From Chlamydomonas reinhardtii (lineage: Eukaryota; Chlorophyta; Chlorophyceae; Chlamydomonadales; Chlamydomonadaceae): 64,000 bases of DNA. Within the stretch, counting starts at the first letter, position 1, and every line of letters begins with the position of its first letter. The DNA lies in contig NC_057015.1 of assembly GCF_000002595.2 (NCBI RefSeq), forward strand, positions 1,897,932 through 1,961,931, in the 5' to 3' direction. Positions 1-10,600 of this stretch are shown here, piece by piece. Below the pieces are notes generated by a model, which was given only the letters and a program-made list of their open reading frames with translations, had not been told where the DNA came from and ran no database searches. The position numbers were made by a program, and so were the translations under genes.

Positions 1-1857
1 CCGCCCCGCCTCCGCCGGGGTCTCCGGCTGGGCGCGACCTCGGCTCCCCTGCCTCCACCTCGGCAGCCGCGGCTGCTGCCACCGAACCTGCGGCTGCGAA
101 ATCCGCTACCTCTACCTCCACGTCCAGCTCCTCTGCCTCGGACGCCTCCGCCGCCTCTAGCGCGGCGTCGCAGGCGGAACCGTCCGCCGACCCCGATGCC
201 GGCTACGTGCACGGGCACTTCTCGCGGACGGAGCAGATGCAGAAGCTGCAGCCCATCCTGGAGCAGGCGGAGCGGCGCCACGCGTACGAGGGGCTCACAG
301 CAGGTCAGCTCGCGGGGCGGGATGGGAGGCGGTGGGCGAGGGGCGGGGCGGAGGGCGCTGCTGCGCACTGTGCCAATGCCGCACTGCAGGCACGGCGTTG
401 CTATGTGCTCGGCTGTACCGGGTGCCAGCTGTGGAGGGGGTCCAATGGGCGCCTGTCGATTGGGAGGCCTGCGGAAGGCGCAAACATCGTGTGCCTGCTT
501 ATTGTGACGCCCTCTATATCATATCACACCACACCGCATCCCTTCTGCGCACCGTGTGCGGTACCTGCAGGCGGCACTGGCAACGGCGCGTGGAGCTACC
601 TTTACGATAACCCATTTGCGCGCGTGTCGGGCGTGCTGCTGCAGCCGGTGCGGCAGGTGCTGCGCAGCGTGGTGCTGCCGGGCGTGCTGGCGCGGCTGCA
701 GACCATGGCGGAGCGCATGGTGCGGGAGGAGGTGGAGCACGACTTCGACGCGGAGGAGGTGGGTTGGAAGGAGGTGGCAGGCAGGTTGGTGATGATGGTG
801 GTTAGTGTGGCGGTGGTGGCTTTTGCTTGGCGGCGAGTGGAGCCCTATGGGCACCAACGTGGCGGGCTCGCCGCAGTAGGACTGGGGTCACGGTGATTGT
901 CCAGACCGTTCCGATTGCGCATAGCAACCACCGGACTGTGGTACGGCACCATGGGCGGTAGTGCTCTTGGACATTTTGTGCTGCGACTACTCACTTTTGC
1001 CTGCACCCGTTTGCCCTGAATGCCATGCAGTTCCTGGAGGGCGTGCGCGACGCGGTGCCGGCCTTCTATGAGGCGGTTGCAGCCAACGACCTAGACACGC
1101 TCCGCCGCATGGCCTCGTCGAAGGTACGCCTGCTGTTAGGCCCGAGGGCACCCATTGATGGGACCAGTTGGCCCTTGGTTGCACTATCATCACGGGGCTG
1201 ATCGTGTCACCAGCGACGTGCGCTGCCGTATTCACTCTCGCCCTTGCGCTCGGCCTTACTCGAACAATGCAGGCAGTGGACGCGGTGGAGCGGGACCGCA
1301 AGCGGCTGTTGGAGGAGTCGGGCCTGGTGGTGCGCTCCGTGGCGGCACACGTGACGCACGCGGCCATTGGCGGCGTCAACCTGTGGGGACCCGCCTCCAT
1401 GCGGGCCTTCGCACCGGAGTGGCTGGAGCCCAGCACTAGCGGCGGCAGCAGTGGAGGCAGCAGCAGCAGCGACAGCAAGAGCGTGAAGGGGCAACCGCAG
1501 CCGACCAAGGCGGCGGGCGCGGGTGCCGGCAAGGACGCCAGCACGAGCGGGTCAGCGAAGACGGACGCGCCCGCCACCAGCGCCAAGAAGAGCAAAAGCA
1601 GCAGCGCTGATGATGTGACCAAATCGTGGCTGGTGATGGTGGTTTCGTTGGATGTGAAGCTGGACGTGGCGTACGGTCTGGTGGGCGTGCAGGGCTCAGG
1701 CAACGACGGGGGAAGCAGTGGCAGTGGGAGCAGCGGCGACATGGAGGCGAGCAGTGTGGTGCGGCGGAACGGAACGTGGCTGCTGGCACGTGGACCGCTG
1801 CCCAAGGGCGCAGTCAACAACCTAGACAGTCCATGGCGAGTGCTGGCCTGGTGGTGA
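1..1857 (+). CDS. Tim44-like domain protein, 5' end outside window
   Basis: The 3' part of a plus-strand gene. Exons in phase: up to 303, 571-758, 1031-1123 and 1273-1857 (TGA). The upstream part is a Ser/Ala/Thr-rich linker. The stretch FDAEE-FLEGVRDAVPAFYEAV, then NDLDTLRRMASS, resembles the first helices of the Tim44-like (NTF2-like) fold found in TIM44 and mitochondrial ribosomal mL45/MBA1. Near the C-terminus, KSWLVMVVSLDVKLDVAYG and a Trp-rich end fit the sheet of that fold, but a low-complexity Ser/Gly/Lys insert of about 60 residues interrupts it. A role at the mitochondrial inner membrane is an inference from the family. The N-terminus, and so any targeting peptide, is not visible. 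Which Tim44 subfamily it belongs to cannot be decided. Confidence 0.55.
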
Positions 1858-2428
1858 GCAGTTTAGTGCAGGTGTGGTGGGCCATTGTTGGTTGTTGGCG
1901 TTTTGTAGGATAAGTAGGCAGGAATTAAGAAAGAGGCTGAGCAGCTGTTAACGTGGCGAGCATCAGCTCAGGCTGACGGCATAGAAGCAGGGTGCTGAAG
2001 ATTACTCCAATACGGATCGTTCGATTATGGTATGCTCAAGGTAACAATAGCGGTTGTACTCCACCCTCTTGCCAGCGCCCAGCGGACCTCTGTCCAGCCA
2101 ACCACTGTCCGCACCAGCATCACATAGCAGCGGCTACCGTACTTTCATTGCTCGGCAATCGCATGCTACCATTGCTAAAACTCGCAGCCGCAGACGAGAT
2201 GCCAGCCCTGGTATACAATAACGTACACATGTCCTTATCCAGCGCCTCTGCATCTAGTCAGCCGAAGCTTCAGTCACCCAGGGCACTCCAACCTCCCCGC
2301 TTTGACAGCCTCTTCTTGCACCTCGCTCAGAGGTGCAAGCCTGTCCTCATGTAAACGCTCCAATCCCCAAGAAGCACATGGCCCACACGGGTATCCAGCC
2401 ACCGCAGTACCAAACCCTGCCCCTCTCT
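1858..2428. other. 3' flank between convergent genes
   Basis: No gene is seen. The stretch probably holds the 3' UTR of the Tim44-like gene, whose best poly(A) signal candidate is TGTAA at 2350-2354, close to the end of the convergent RSP16 gene. No TTACA for the RSP16 side was found here, so its 3' end is unplaced. Confidence 0.5.
2350..2354 (+). terminator. candidate poly(A) signal TGTAA of the Tim44-like gene
   Basis: TGTAA is the usual volvocine polyadenylation signal. This copy lies 493 nt past the stop codon and 75 nt before the stop of the convergent gene. Confidence 0.4.
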
Positions 2429-4629
2429 CTACCGCTTGAACACGGTGGCCCAGCCCTTGAGATCGTGCTTGAACGCCGCCTCGTAGTCCCGCAGCGCCTT
2501 CTTGGTCTCCTCGTTCTGTTCCGTGGGCGGCGGAAGGAAGAACGCGCTGCGTAGCAGCATCTTTTGCGTCTCCGTCAGGTGCGTCGGGAACAGCAGGTCG
2601 ATCTCAATGACCAAGTTACCGCGCGCCGAGGGCGTGGCGGGCAGTGGCATGCCCTCGCCGGGCACCGTGAGCGAGGAGCCGGGCCGCATGATGTCGGAGA
2701 TGGGCACCTTGAGGTCGCGGTCATCCAGGGTGCGGATATCAAGCGTGGTGCCGATGAGCGCGTGGTGCAGCGGCAGCGTCACCTTGTGCACCAGGTCGGA
2801 GCCGCGGCGCACGAAGCGCGGGTGCGGCTTAGGCTTGAGCACGAACACAACCGGCCCGGGCTCCTTCTTGGGCGTCTTGTTCCCTTCCCTGTGGGTATGC
2901 ATCCAAATGCAGATGTTCATCGGAAATGATTCATGGCAAGCCTGGCAGTGGTGCACGGCATGCACACGCGAAGCAAACAGGGCCGCGCTCTCACGCAACC
3001 ATCACAAAGTTGCCTGCCACGAATGTCACATCGTTCATCCAACCTAATGCAGGTAAGTTACGTGGTTGAACTGTGGAACTTCAAGAGCCACCCGGCACTG
3101 ACTCACCCCTCGAACACGAAGCGCGTGCCAGTAGGCAGGCCCGGCTTGACGTCCACGGTGAGCTGGCGCTCCTCCTCCACGTACTCGCCGCTGAACAGAA
3201 GCACCTTGCGTTTGTGCGCCACCTTCTTCAGGCAGCCGTGGAAGATCTCCTCCAGCGTAAGCTCCAGTGGGTACTGCGGGGTTAAAATGTGAACAGGGGC
3301 CAGTATGCCCAGAAAATCAGCAAGGGATTTAGCTATGGGCATTGAAGGCGCCCTTGTGATATGGGCGCTCGTCCAGTACAGGCACATGCAGAACCAGACT
3401 GGCTCCCTATCAACACCGTGCTGCACTTGCGGCTCCGGGAGAAGGCCAGCTCTACATCCGATCGTCTCCACTCCTCACCACTTTGTTCTTGCCGCGCGCG
3501 GGCGCCTCCTCCGAGGTCATGGACTCGAACTGGTTGGACAGCGCCTCCAGTGCCTCGTAGGGGTTGGCGGTGCCGAAGAAGCGCTCAAACACAGCCTTGG
3601 GGCTCTCCTCTGGGTTGAACCGATACATGGGGCCCTTCAGACCTGTGCGGTGGGTGGAGTGGTGTGTGTTGTGACGTGCAAAAGGCCGGGCGTCCGCTCA
3701 TGCACATTCAGACTATTCCGGGCCGGTGCGCCTGGTTCCGGCTTGTCTAGTGCGGTGCATGGCTCCCGAGAACCCAATGCAGCATTGCAGTACCCCAGGG
3801 GCGCCCCGCAGGTCTTTTGCCCTTGCAGTGCACGTCACGCAGGTCTTGCCCTTGCAGTGCACGTCACCCAGGTCTTACCTCCGTTGCCGTCGGATATCCC
3901 GTCCTTTAGTGCGTCCTCTCCGTATAGGTCATAAAACCCCTTCGTCTTGGCTGCAGGGACCAAGGCGTGTGTGATTGGCGGTCAGTCGCAGTCACCGAGC
4001 GCTAGCCGCCGCGGTTGGGGAACAACCAGAGTACCAGACCCCCAAACCACACAGAGCTTATGGCCCCAGCGTCAAGTGCAACCCTCTTGGCCCACCGGTG
4101 ATACGTCTGCAATTCAACTTACGATCGCAGAGCACCTCGTACGCCTCGCAAATGCGGAGGAACTCATCGCCAGCCGCCCCATCCTTGTTGATATCTGGGT
4201 GATACTTAAGCGCCAGCCGGCGGTAGCTGTAAGCGACAGAAAAGCATGCCAGGCGCGCTTCATGTCAGGCTCTCCCCCTTTCCTGAAGGAGGCGCTGCTG
4301 CTGGCAATGCAAGCCGCCACCATGAATCCGCGTGGTTCGTGGCACAGTGCATTGCCTAGCATCGGGGTGGGTGCACACGCACGCACGCCCCGGGCCGCGC
4401 GACCCTACAGTCTCCCAAACTCACGCTCGGCGAATATCAATGTCATTGGCACTCCTGCGGTACACAGCATGCGTGGGCACGCGGAAACGATGAGGGCATG
4501 CAGACTCATACATATTTTGCAGACTTGGATAAGCCCACACGTCCCATTTGGGCCAAGGGGGTGTCCATATGTAAGCGCAACGCACCTTGTAAGGCCCATG
4601 ACCTCGTAATAGTCCAAGCCCCGCGTCAT
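2429..4629 (-). CDS. RSP16: Radial-spoke Hsp40, RSP16/DNAJB13 type
   Basis: Seven exons on the minus strand: 4586-4629, 4425-4454, 4123-4226, 3879-3950, 3479-3642, 3107-3273 and 2429-2888 (TAG). All phases agree and give 346 aa. The J domain covers residues 1 to about 75 with HPD at 34-36. The type II DNAJB C-terminal half follows, without the Gly/Phe-rich or zinc-finger regions of type I proteins. Segments such as [51 protein letters not shown] and VPGEGMPLP line up with animal DNAJB13. DNAJB13 and Chlamydomonas RSP16 are Hsp40s of the axonemal radial spoke, and the length agrees with my recollection of RSP16. A paralogous ciliary DNAJB is the main alternative. The gene diverges from the coiled-coil gene at 5081. 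Confidence 0.75.
3810..3877. repeat. 29-31 bp tandem duplication at a splice donor
   Basis: Two near-identical units (3810-3840 and 3841-3869) and the start of a third lie in an RSP16 intron. They run into the donor of the exon at 3879-3950, so the third partial copy includes the GTAAG of the splice site. Confidence 0.8.
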
Positions 4630-5080
4630 TTTGCTGATAGCCGTTCGGCCTGATGCAGTCGCTGTACCGTCACAACGGCGCTAGCAGAAGAAAGAACTAA
4701 TACCAATCGCCCAAAGCTCGCCGGATGCTTTGCTCAAAGCTGGTCCTTGAGCCTTTAACCGGACAACTGCGTGTGTTTCGCTGTCAGATTATATTATAGA
4801 ATACATTCACTTGATAGCCAAATATAATAGAAAGAAGTTTCAGTTGCCCGTCGAAGAGCTTGCGGGTCTTGCCAAGCGTTGCCCTATGATGTAATCGGTA
4901 TAAGTGCTATGAAAATGTGTCATGTGAGCAGATAGAAGCACTAGGGTAAAGCGCGGCTAGTCGCGGCGTTGCCCGATCGTTACATTGGGATGCAGCTCAG
5001 AGCTTCAACGCATTGAGACCCAAGTAACTTACTGCATGTATATATCTTTTCATTTAAAAGTAGCACGCTAGTTTACGATC
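4630..5080. promoter_or_regulatory. shared divergent promoter, RSP16 and coiled-coil gene
   Basis: 450 bp lie between two head-to-head start codons. The stretch is distinctly AT-richer than its surroundings (4780-4830 and 5030-5070), as expected of 5' flanks. TATA-like runs occur near 4785-4825 and at 5037-5048, but I cannot assign one to either start. Confidence 0.5.
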
Positions 5081-6898
5081 GTGATGAACGAAGACGAGGA
5101 TGGCTCGCTCGAGACCGGGCCCCAAGCGCTGGACATATTGGCGGGGCTGGCTTCCTTGGGCATTGCACCCTCGCTGCGTGAACAGGTGCAGCAAGCGCTG
5201 GCGGACCTGTCGCACGCGGCGGGGGCTGTGGCTGCCGACGCGGCATACCCTGACACGCCCGACACGGGCGCGCGGACCGCATCCGGGTCCTCCGCGTCTA
5301 CGTCGTCAAGCAGTGCAAAAGACAGCACGTTACAACGCAAAGTAGCGGAACTTGAACAGAAGATGACTATGTCAAGAAGCATAATGAAGAAGCTGTATCA
5401 TAAGAACGTAGAGCTTGAAAAGGAGCTAGCCGTCGCGCGGGTGAGGGCACGATGCACGCTTACAGGCTATGACCATATCTTTGGGCAACGTAGAACCCTT
5501 GCAAGCGATGGCTGAGCATGCCAACATGCATGGGCAATGCAGGCAAACCAGCATGGCGTTGATTTGGTGCCGCCGCCCACCGCCGGGCCAGGCTCAGGCA
5601 GCAGCAGGCCAGGCACCTCACTTCGCCCGTCCACGACAGCTTCGGCGTACGGAGCCGGTGACGCTAGCCCGCTGGCTCAGGCGCTGCAGGTGTGTAGTGC
5701 AACTCTCTAGCTACCGTTATTATGTCATGGCTGCAAACCTCGCACTGGCCTGCGCAACCCTTGCTCCACCCGCTCCAACTCTTCACTCGCCGCCTGCCCG
5801 GCCTCAGGAACGTGACCTGACGATACGGCAGATGCAGCAAGCGCTGGAGGCGGCCCGACGGCGCTGTTCGCTGCTGGAGTTGCAGCTGGCGGGCGGTCCA
5901 GCTGGCGGCGGGGCGGGAGCAGGGCGGGGCGGGGCAGGGCCTGCCGGTGGCAACGGCGTCAGCGCCGACAGCCTGCGGGACCTTTTGGCACAGTCGGCAC
6001 TGCATCAGCAAAAGTACAAGCAGATTCGCGAGGATTATAACCGGCTCTTAAACAAGTGGGTCCGTCCGCTTTTGCGTGCGTGCTAGTGCCTCTGGTCGCG
6101 TCGAAGCTGGCGCTTTAGGACGAGGCTGCGAAGCCAGATTGATGCACGTGTCCTGATGCCGCTGGCGACGCATCCAAGGCCCGAGCACACTAGTCACTGC
6201 GTGTGCCTCATGGCCTTACACGGCACACAGGCGCGCCAGCACGGTTGCGGGCGGCTCCCGCTCCACCTCCGCCACGGCAGTGGCGGCGCGGACGCTGGTG
6301 GATGACCTGCAGAAGCGGCTGGTGGCCGAGGTGCAGGAGCGCGAGGCGGAGGCGGCGCTGTACAGCGCGCGGCTGTACGAGAGCGAGAAGGCGCTCAGCG
6401 ACTGGTGCGTGACGGCCTCGAGCACGGGCTTGGCAGGCTGAATCCGGTGGTGGCAGTTGCAATGCTGAGCAAGGTCGGACGCAGCCCGCGAGCGGATGCG
6501 AGCGTATAACACCCCCCCCCCCCTGGCACTCTCCATTTTTACATTCCGCACGCTCTTACCCCGCTTGTACCCACCCTGGCCGAGCGCCCTACAGGTACGT
6601 CGAGAAGCGGCTGCTAGAGGAGCACATCGCGCGGTTGAGTGCCGAGGTGGCGGAGCGGGACAAGATAGACGGCGAGATCGAAGGCTGCGTGGCGTCGCTC
6701 CTGGAGCGGCTGCGGGCGGTGGAGGCCGACAATGAGGTGCTCCGGGGGCGGCTGGCGGCGGCAGGGCTACCGGACGAGGGCAATGGCGGGGCAGGGGAAG
6801 CAGCGGATAGCCCTGCACGAGCAGGGCGCCCAGGTAAAGGTGCGCGTGCAGAAGCGCACAATCGTGGCTCAACAGCGGATGTGCTCGTGGTGCGGTGA
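5081..6898 (+). CDS. coiled-coil protein of unknown function
   Basis: Five exons: 5081-5440, 5543-5689, 5808-6055, 6231-6404 and 6595-6898 (TGA). Phases agree and give 410 aa. Three predicted coiled-coil stretches are separated by Ser/Thr/Gly-rich linkers: residues about 85-120 (LQRKVAELEQKM onward), about 170-250 (ERDLTIRQMQQALEAAR and HQQKYKQIREDYNRLL), and about 270-375 (LVDDLQKRLVAEVQEREAEA and YVEKRLLEEHIARLSAEVAE). No catalytic motif is visible. The composition resembles centriolar and axonemal coiled-coil proteins, and its head-to-head neighbour is a ciliary Hsp40, but that is only suggestive. I do not recognise the family. Confidence 0.8.
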
Positions 6899-6944
6899 GG
6901 GCTGTGGCTGTGAAGGAGCTGATCGGGCGGCTGCGTGGCTTTTG

Positions 6945-7065
6945 CGTCGTCTGTCCTTGGCGCAAGCTCAACAGATTGTTCGCGTGTGCGGACGCCGCGT
7001 TGGCGAGAGCCACGCATGGCCCTTATACACCATGGGGGCATGTCGCACCGGTGGAGGGCACTGTA
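6945..7065 (+). repeat. dispersed repeat family A, fragment
   Basis: Shares GCGTTGGCGAGAGCCACG, ATGGCCCT and the end GGAGGGCACTGT with copies at 20186-20262, 37260-37527 and 41204-41520 (reverse). It also keeps GTCGTCTG and a CGCAA-CTCAACA stretch seen in the longer copies. No ORF or clear terminal inverted repeats; likely non-autonomous. Confidence 0.75.
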
Positions 7066-7066
7066 A
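7062..7066 (+). terminator. candidate poly(A) signal TGTAA, coiled-coil gene
   Basis: Lies 164 nt after the stop, at the very end of the repeat A fragment, so the repeat may supply the 3' end of this transcript. Confidence 0.4.
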
Positions 7067-7421
7067 ATGTACATGTTACCCTATGGTACATGGTTGCAGA
7101 CTACATGCACGCCCATGGCATCCTGCCATCAAGCGAGTCCACACCCAGCTCATTGCTCCCCAAGTTCTGGTGCTCATATCAGACAGTGCCTGTTGAAGTA
7201 CCGGTATGTCATTTCGCCCCCAACCTTATCCAATTCACCACAGCGCATCCCAGACACCTTGCTACTCTGCCGCCTGCTATTGTCTGCAGCCCCATGGACA
7301 ACCAGCATATACGAATCCAACACCCTCATAACGCACTGAACTCATCGCTACATCCCTTCTGTCAGTGCCCTGACATCTCACGAAAGCAAGCGCCCAGGAC
7401 GTAACAGCCGTCAGGACGAGC

Positions 7422-7426
7422 TTACA
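7422..7426 (-). terminator. candidate poly(A) signal of 4E-T-like gene
   Basis: TTACA on the plus strand (TGTAA in the transcript), 219 nt past the stop. A second copy is at 7470-7474. Confidence 0.4.
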
Positions 7427-7644
7427 GGCGTTTGTCCTGCACCCCCTACACACGCGCACTAAACGACATTTACACATGGAAAAGGCCAGCAACAGCTGAA
7501 AGAACTTGCCGGGCCGGGCCTTTGCCTGGCGTGGTACCAGTTGCGAACTACCCTTCAGACCTGCCGCTGACGCGACCTCAGTGGCTCTGCGCCCGGCGCG
7601 GTGCTGCCAACGTTCCTACAATGTCCTGCACGTTGCGCGGCTGC

Positions 7645-10600
7645 CTACCGAGGCGCCTGGCCGCGCCCCGCCGCCGCCTGCATCTGCAGCAGACGCTCCA
7701 GGTCGCTGCCTGGCATCGCGCCGCCCGGCGCCGGCGGTCCCGACATTCCGGGCATACGCCCCTGCCCGCCGCCGGCCGCCTGCAGCGCCGCCGCGGCATT
7801 GAGAATGCGCGCCAGGTCTGAGGTGCCACCCACGCCACCAGGCGCACCACCCACCATGCCCGGCGGGGGTATTCCTTGCATCCCCGGCGGACGAGCGCCA
7901 CCGCCAGCCGCTGCTGCAGCTGCGGCTGCAGCCGCCGCCAGAGCGGGATTGACGCCAGGCGGCCAGGCGCCGGCGGGCGGCGGAAAGCCGCCGGGGCCCC
8001 CCGGCATGGGCGGCATCGGGAAGCCGCCCGACATCATAGGCGGCCGCTGCTGCGGCGGAGCCCCGGGCATGCCGGGCGGCGGCCGTGCACCGCCCTGCAT
8101 GCCTTGCAGCTGCTGCAGGAAGGCGTTGTTCATGCCTCCCTGGGGAGGCGCGCCGGCATTGGCGCCACCCGCACCCGCCATGAGCTGCTGCAGCAGGTTT
8201 GCGCCCGCCTGCTGTTGTTGCTGCTGTTGAGTGAGCGCCTGAGACTGCTGCTGTTGCTGCTGCTGCTGGTGTTGGTGTTGTGCCTGTTGCAGCATCTGCT
8301 GCAGCTGCGACACCATGTTAGCACCCTGGCCTCCAGGCTGCTGCTGCTGTTGCGGCTGCACCTGGCCGGGGCCGCCGGGCGGTGGCGGGCCCTGGCCTGG
8401 CATGTGCATGAAGCCGCCCGGCGGCATCGCATGCGGCGACACGCCTTGCCCACCCGGCGGCCCCATCTGCAGCTGCTGCAGTTGTTGCTGCAGCTGCTGC
8501 AGAGGCTGCTGCTGCTGCTGCTGGCCGGGCCCAGGGCCAAAGGTCGGCCGAGTGCCGGGCATGGGCGGCTGGCCGGGGCCGGGAGGGAAGAAGGGTGGCA
8601 TGCCGGGGGGCATGCCGGGCGGGGGCGGCATGCCCATGTGGCCCATGCCAGGCGGGAAGCCCGGCATGCCTGGCGGTGGCATGCCAGCACCCGGCTGCTG
8701 TTGGTGCTGCTGCGGTGGCGGGCCCTGGCCGGGCTGGTTGCGACCGAGCTGGCCCAGCAGCATCGCCAGTGGGTCATTAGGTCCTGCCTGCCCAGTGATG
8801 CCAGGCATGGGCGGCGCTCCCGGCTGCTGCTGCTGTTGCTGGCCAGGTGGCGGCCCCGCGGGAGGAGGCTGCTGGCCAGGTGCTGGCCCAGGACCGGCCC
8901 CGGGCTTGTTGCCCTGCGACGCCCGAGTGAACAGCGCGTGCAGCGGGTGCGACTCCGGCAGGCTCCGGATGTTGATGCCCTGCTGCTGTCCCTGCTGCTG
9001 GGGTTGACCCTGTAGTTGTTGCTGCTGCTGCGGTTGGCCCTGCTGCTGCGCGTTGGGAGTGGGCGCAAATAGCGCTTGCAGCTGGGGTGGCAGCTGGTTG
9101 GCACCGGCAGGGCGCGGGGGGGCCGGCGCAGCACCCGACGATGCTGACGCGGCGGCAGTCGGCGGCGCACCAGCGGGCGAGGGCGCGGGACCAGCTGCCG
9201 GCGGGGCCGCAGCACCGTCCGGCTTGTTAGGCTGGGGGAATAACTGCATGGGGGCGACACAGCAACCAACGCGCAGTAAAGCCCAAGTAGTTGGAAAGTG
9301 CGCCTGTGAGTCTAGTCAGCTGCATGAATACAGCCTTAGTGCCGTACTCACCGATGGTGTTCCCCAGATGCTGCTAAGACCGCCTCCAAAGCCTCCGCCC
9401 GCAGGGCCACCCTGCGGTGGGCCGCCCAATCCTGGCGATGGCCCGAAGCCGCCACCACCAGCGCCACCGCCCATGCCGCCGCCACCAGGTTCCCCGAACG
9501 CGTTGCGGACGCCCTCCGGTATGGACGACACGAGCGGCATGAGCGGGATGCCTGGCAGCGTTGGCTTTGGCGCAGCGTTCGCGTCCATGGCGGGGCCTCC
9601 GGCGGTCGGCGCAGCCGGCTGCTGCTGCTGCTGAGCCTGTGGAGCCGTGGGTGCGGAGCCCTGCTCAGGCGCACTGCCCGCAGGAGCAGCCTGCGCAGGA
9701 GGCTGCTGCAGCGGAACCGCGATGGGTGTAGGCGCCGGTGGCGCGGTAGCAGGCGCTGCTGCGTCGCTGGTCTTCTTCAGCATTCCAAGCAGCGCCTTGC
9801 CAGCAGCGTTGCCACTGCCGCCGCCGCCGCCGCCGCCACCCAGGAGGGCTCCCAGACCGCCGCCGCCGCCACCGGGAGCAGCGCCACCGCCACCGCCACC
9901 AGCAGGGGGCGCGGGCCCAGCTGCTGCAGCAACGGGCCCGAAGCCCGGCGGCGGTGTTGTTGTGGGAGCACCGCCAAAGCCCGGCGGTGGAGCCACTGCA
10001 GCCACATACACAAAGGATGTGTTAGCGCACTGCCTCAATGGATGGTAGAGCAGGACAAGCCCTTGCGAAACGCCCTGTCCAGAGCAACCCCCAACTCACC
10101 CGGCTTGGCTGGCGTGTTCGGTCCACCCGGCCCACCCGCCATGCGCCGCTCCAGCTCCTCCACACCCATGGCACCGCGCATGGGCCCGGCCGGCTGCTGC
10201 TGCTGCCCGGGCTTGCCGTGGCCGTGGCCGCGCCCGTGGTGGTCGTCGTCGTCCTCCCGCAGCTCGTCCAGATCAATCTCCTCCACGTCAAACAGCCCGT
10301 GCTTGGGCTTGGCCGCGTCCTGGACAGGCACCAACATCAGCACACCATCAAATATTGAGTATACGGCACTGGGGCGCAGCAGCCGGCTGGCTGGAGTGGC
10401 TGTCCTGGAGAAAGCAGCGGCTTGGCCACAGCAAGGCGTGTCGGGGAAAGGGTCCATGTCCAGGCTCACCTTCTCCTTGTTGGCCATGGCGCGGAATGCC
10501 TGACGCTCGCGCTCCACGTCGGCGGCAGTGAGCCGCCCGCCGCCACCTCCACCTCCGCCACCGCCACCACCACCGCCAGCGAGGCGGCCGCCGCCCGGCG

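Larger units (their letters stand above)
6899..7644. other. convergent 3' flanks with repeat fragment
   Basis: Contains a family A repeat fragment (6945-7065), a TGTAA at 7062-7066 usable by the coiled-coil gene, and TTACA at 7422-7426 and 7470-7474 usable by the minus-strand gene ending at 7645. No coding region was supported. Confidence 0.5.

Noticed and set aside
6511-6523. C-run as a possible assembly error or regulatory tract
   Set aside because: It lies inside an intron of the coiled-coil gene and nothing beyond a homopolymer can be claimed.
7601-9015. Long plus-strand ORFs opposite the Gln-rich exon
   Set aside because: Leu/Arg- and Cys-rich translations of CTG/CAG-type repeats; the minus frame continues a phase-consistent ten-exon gene.
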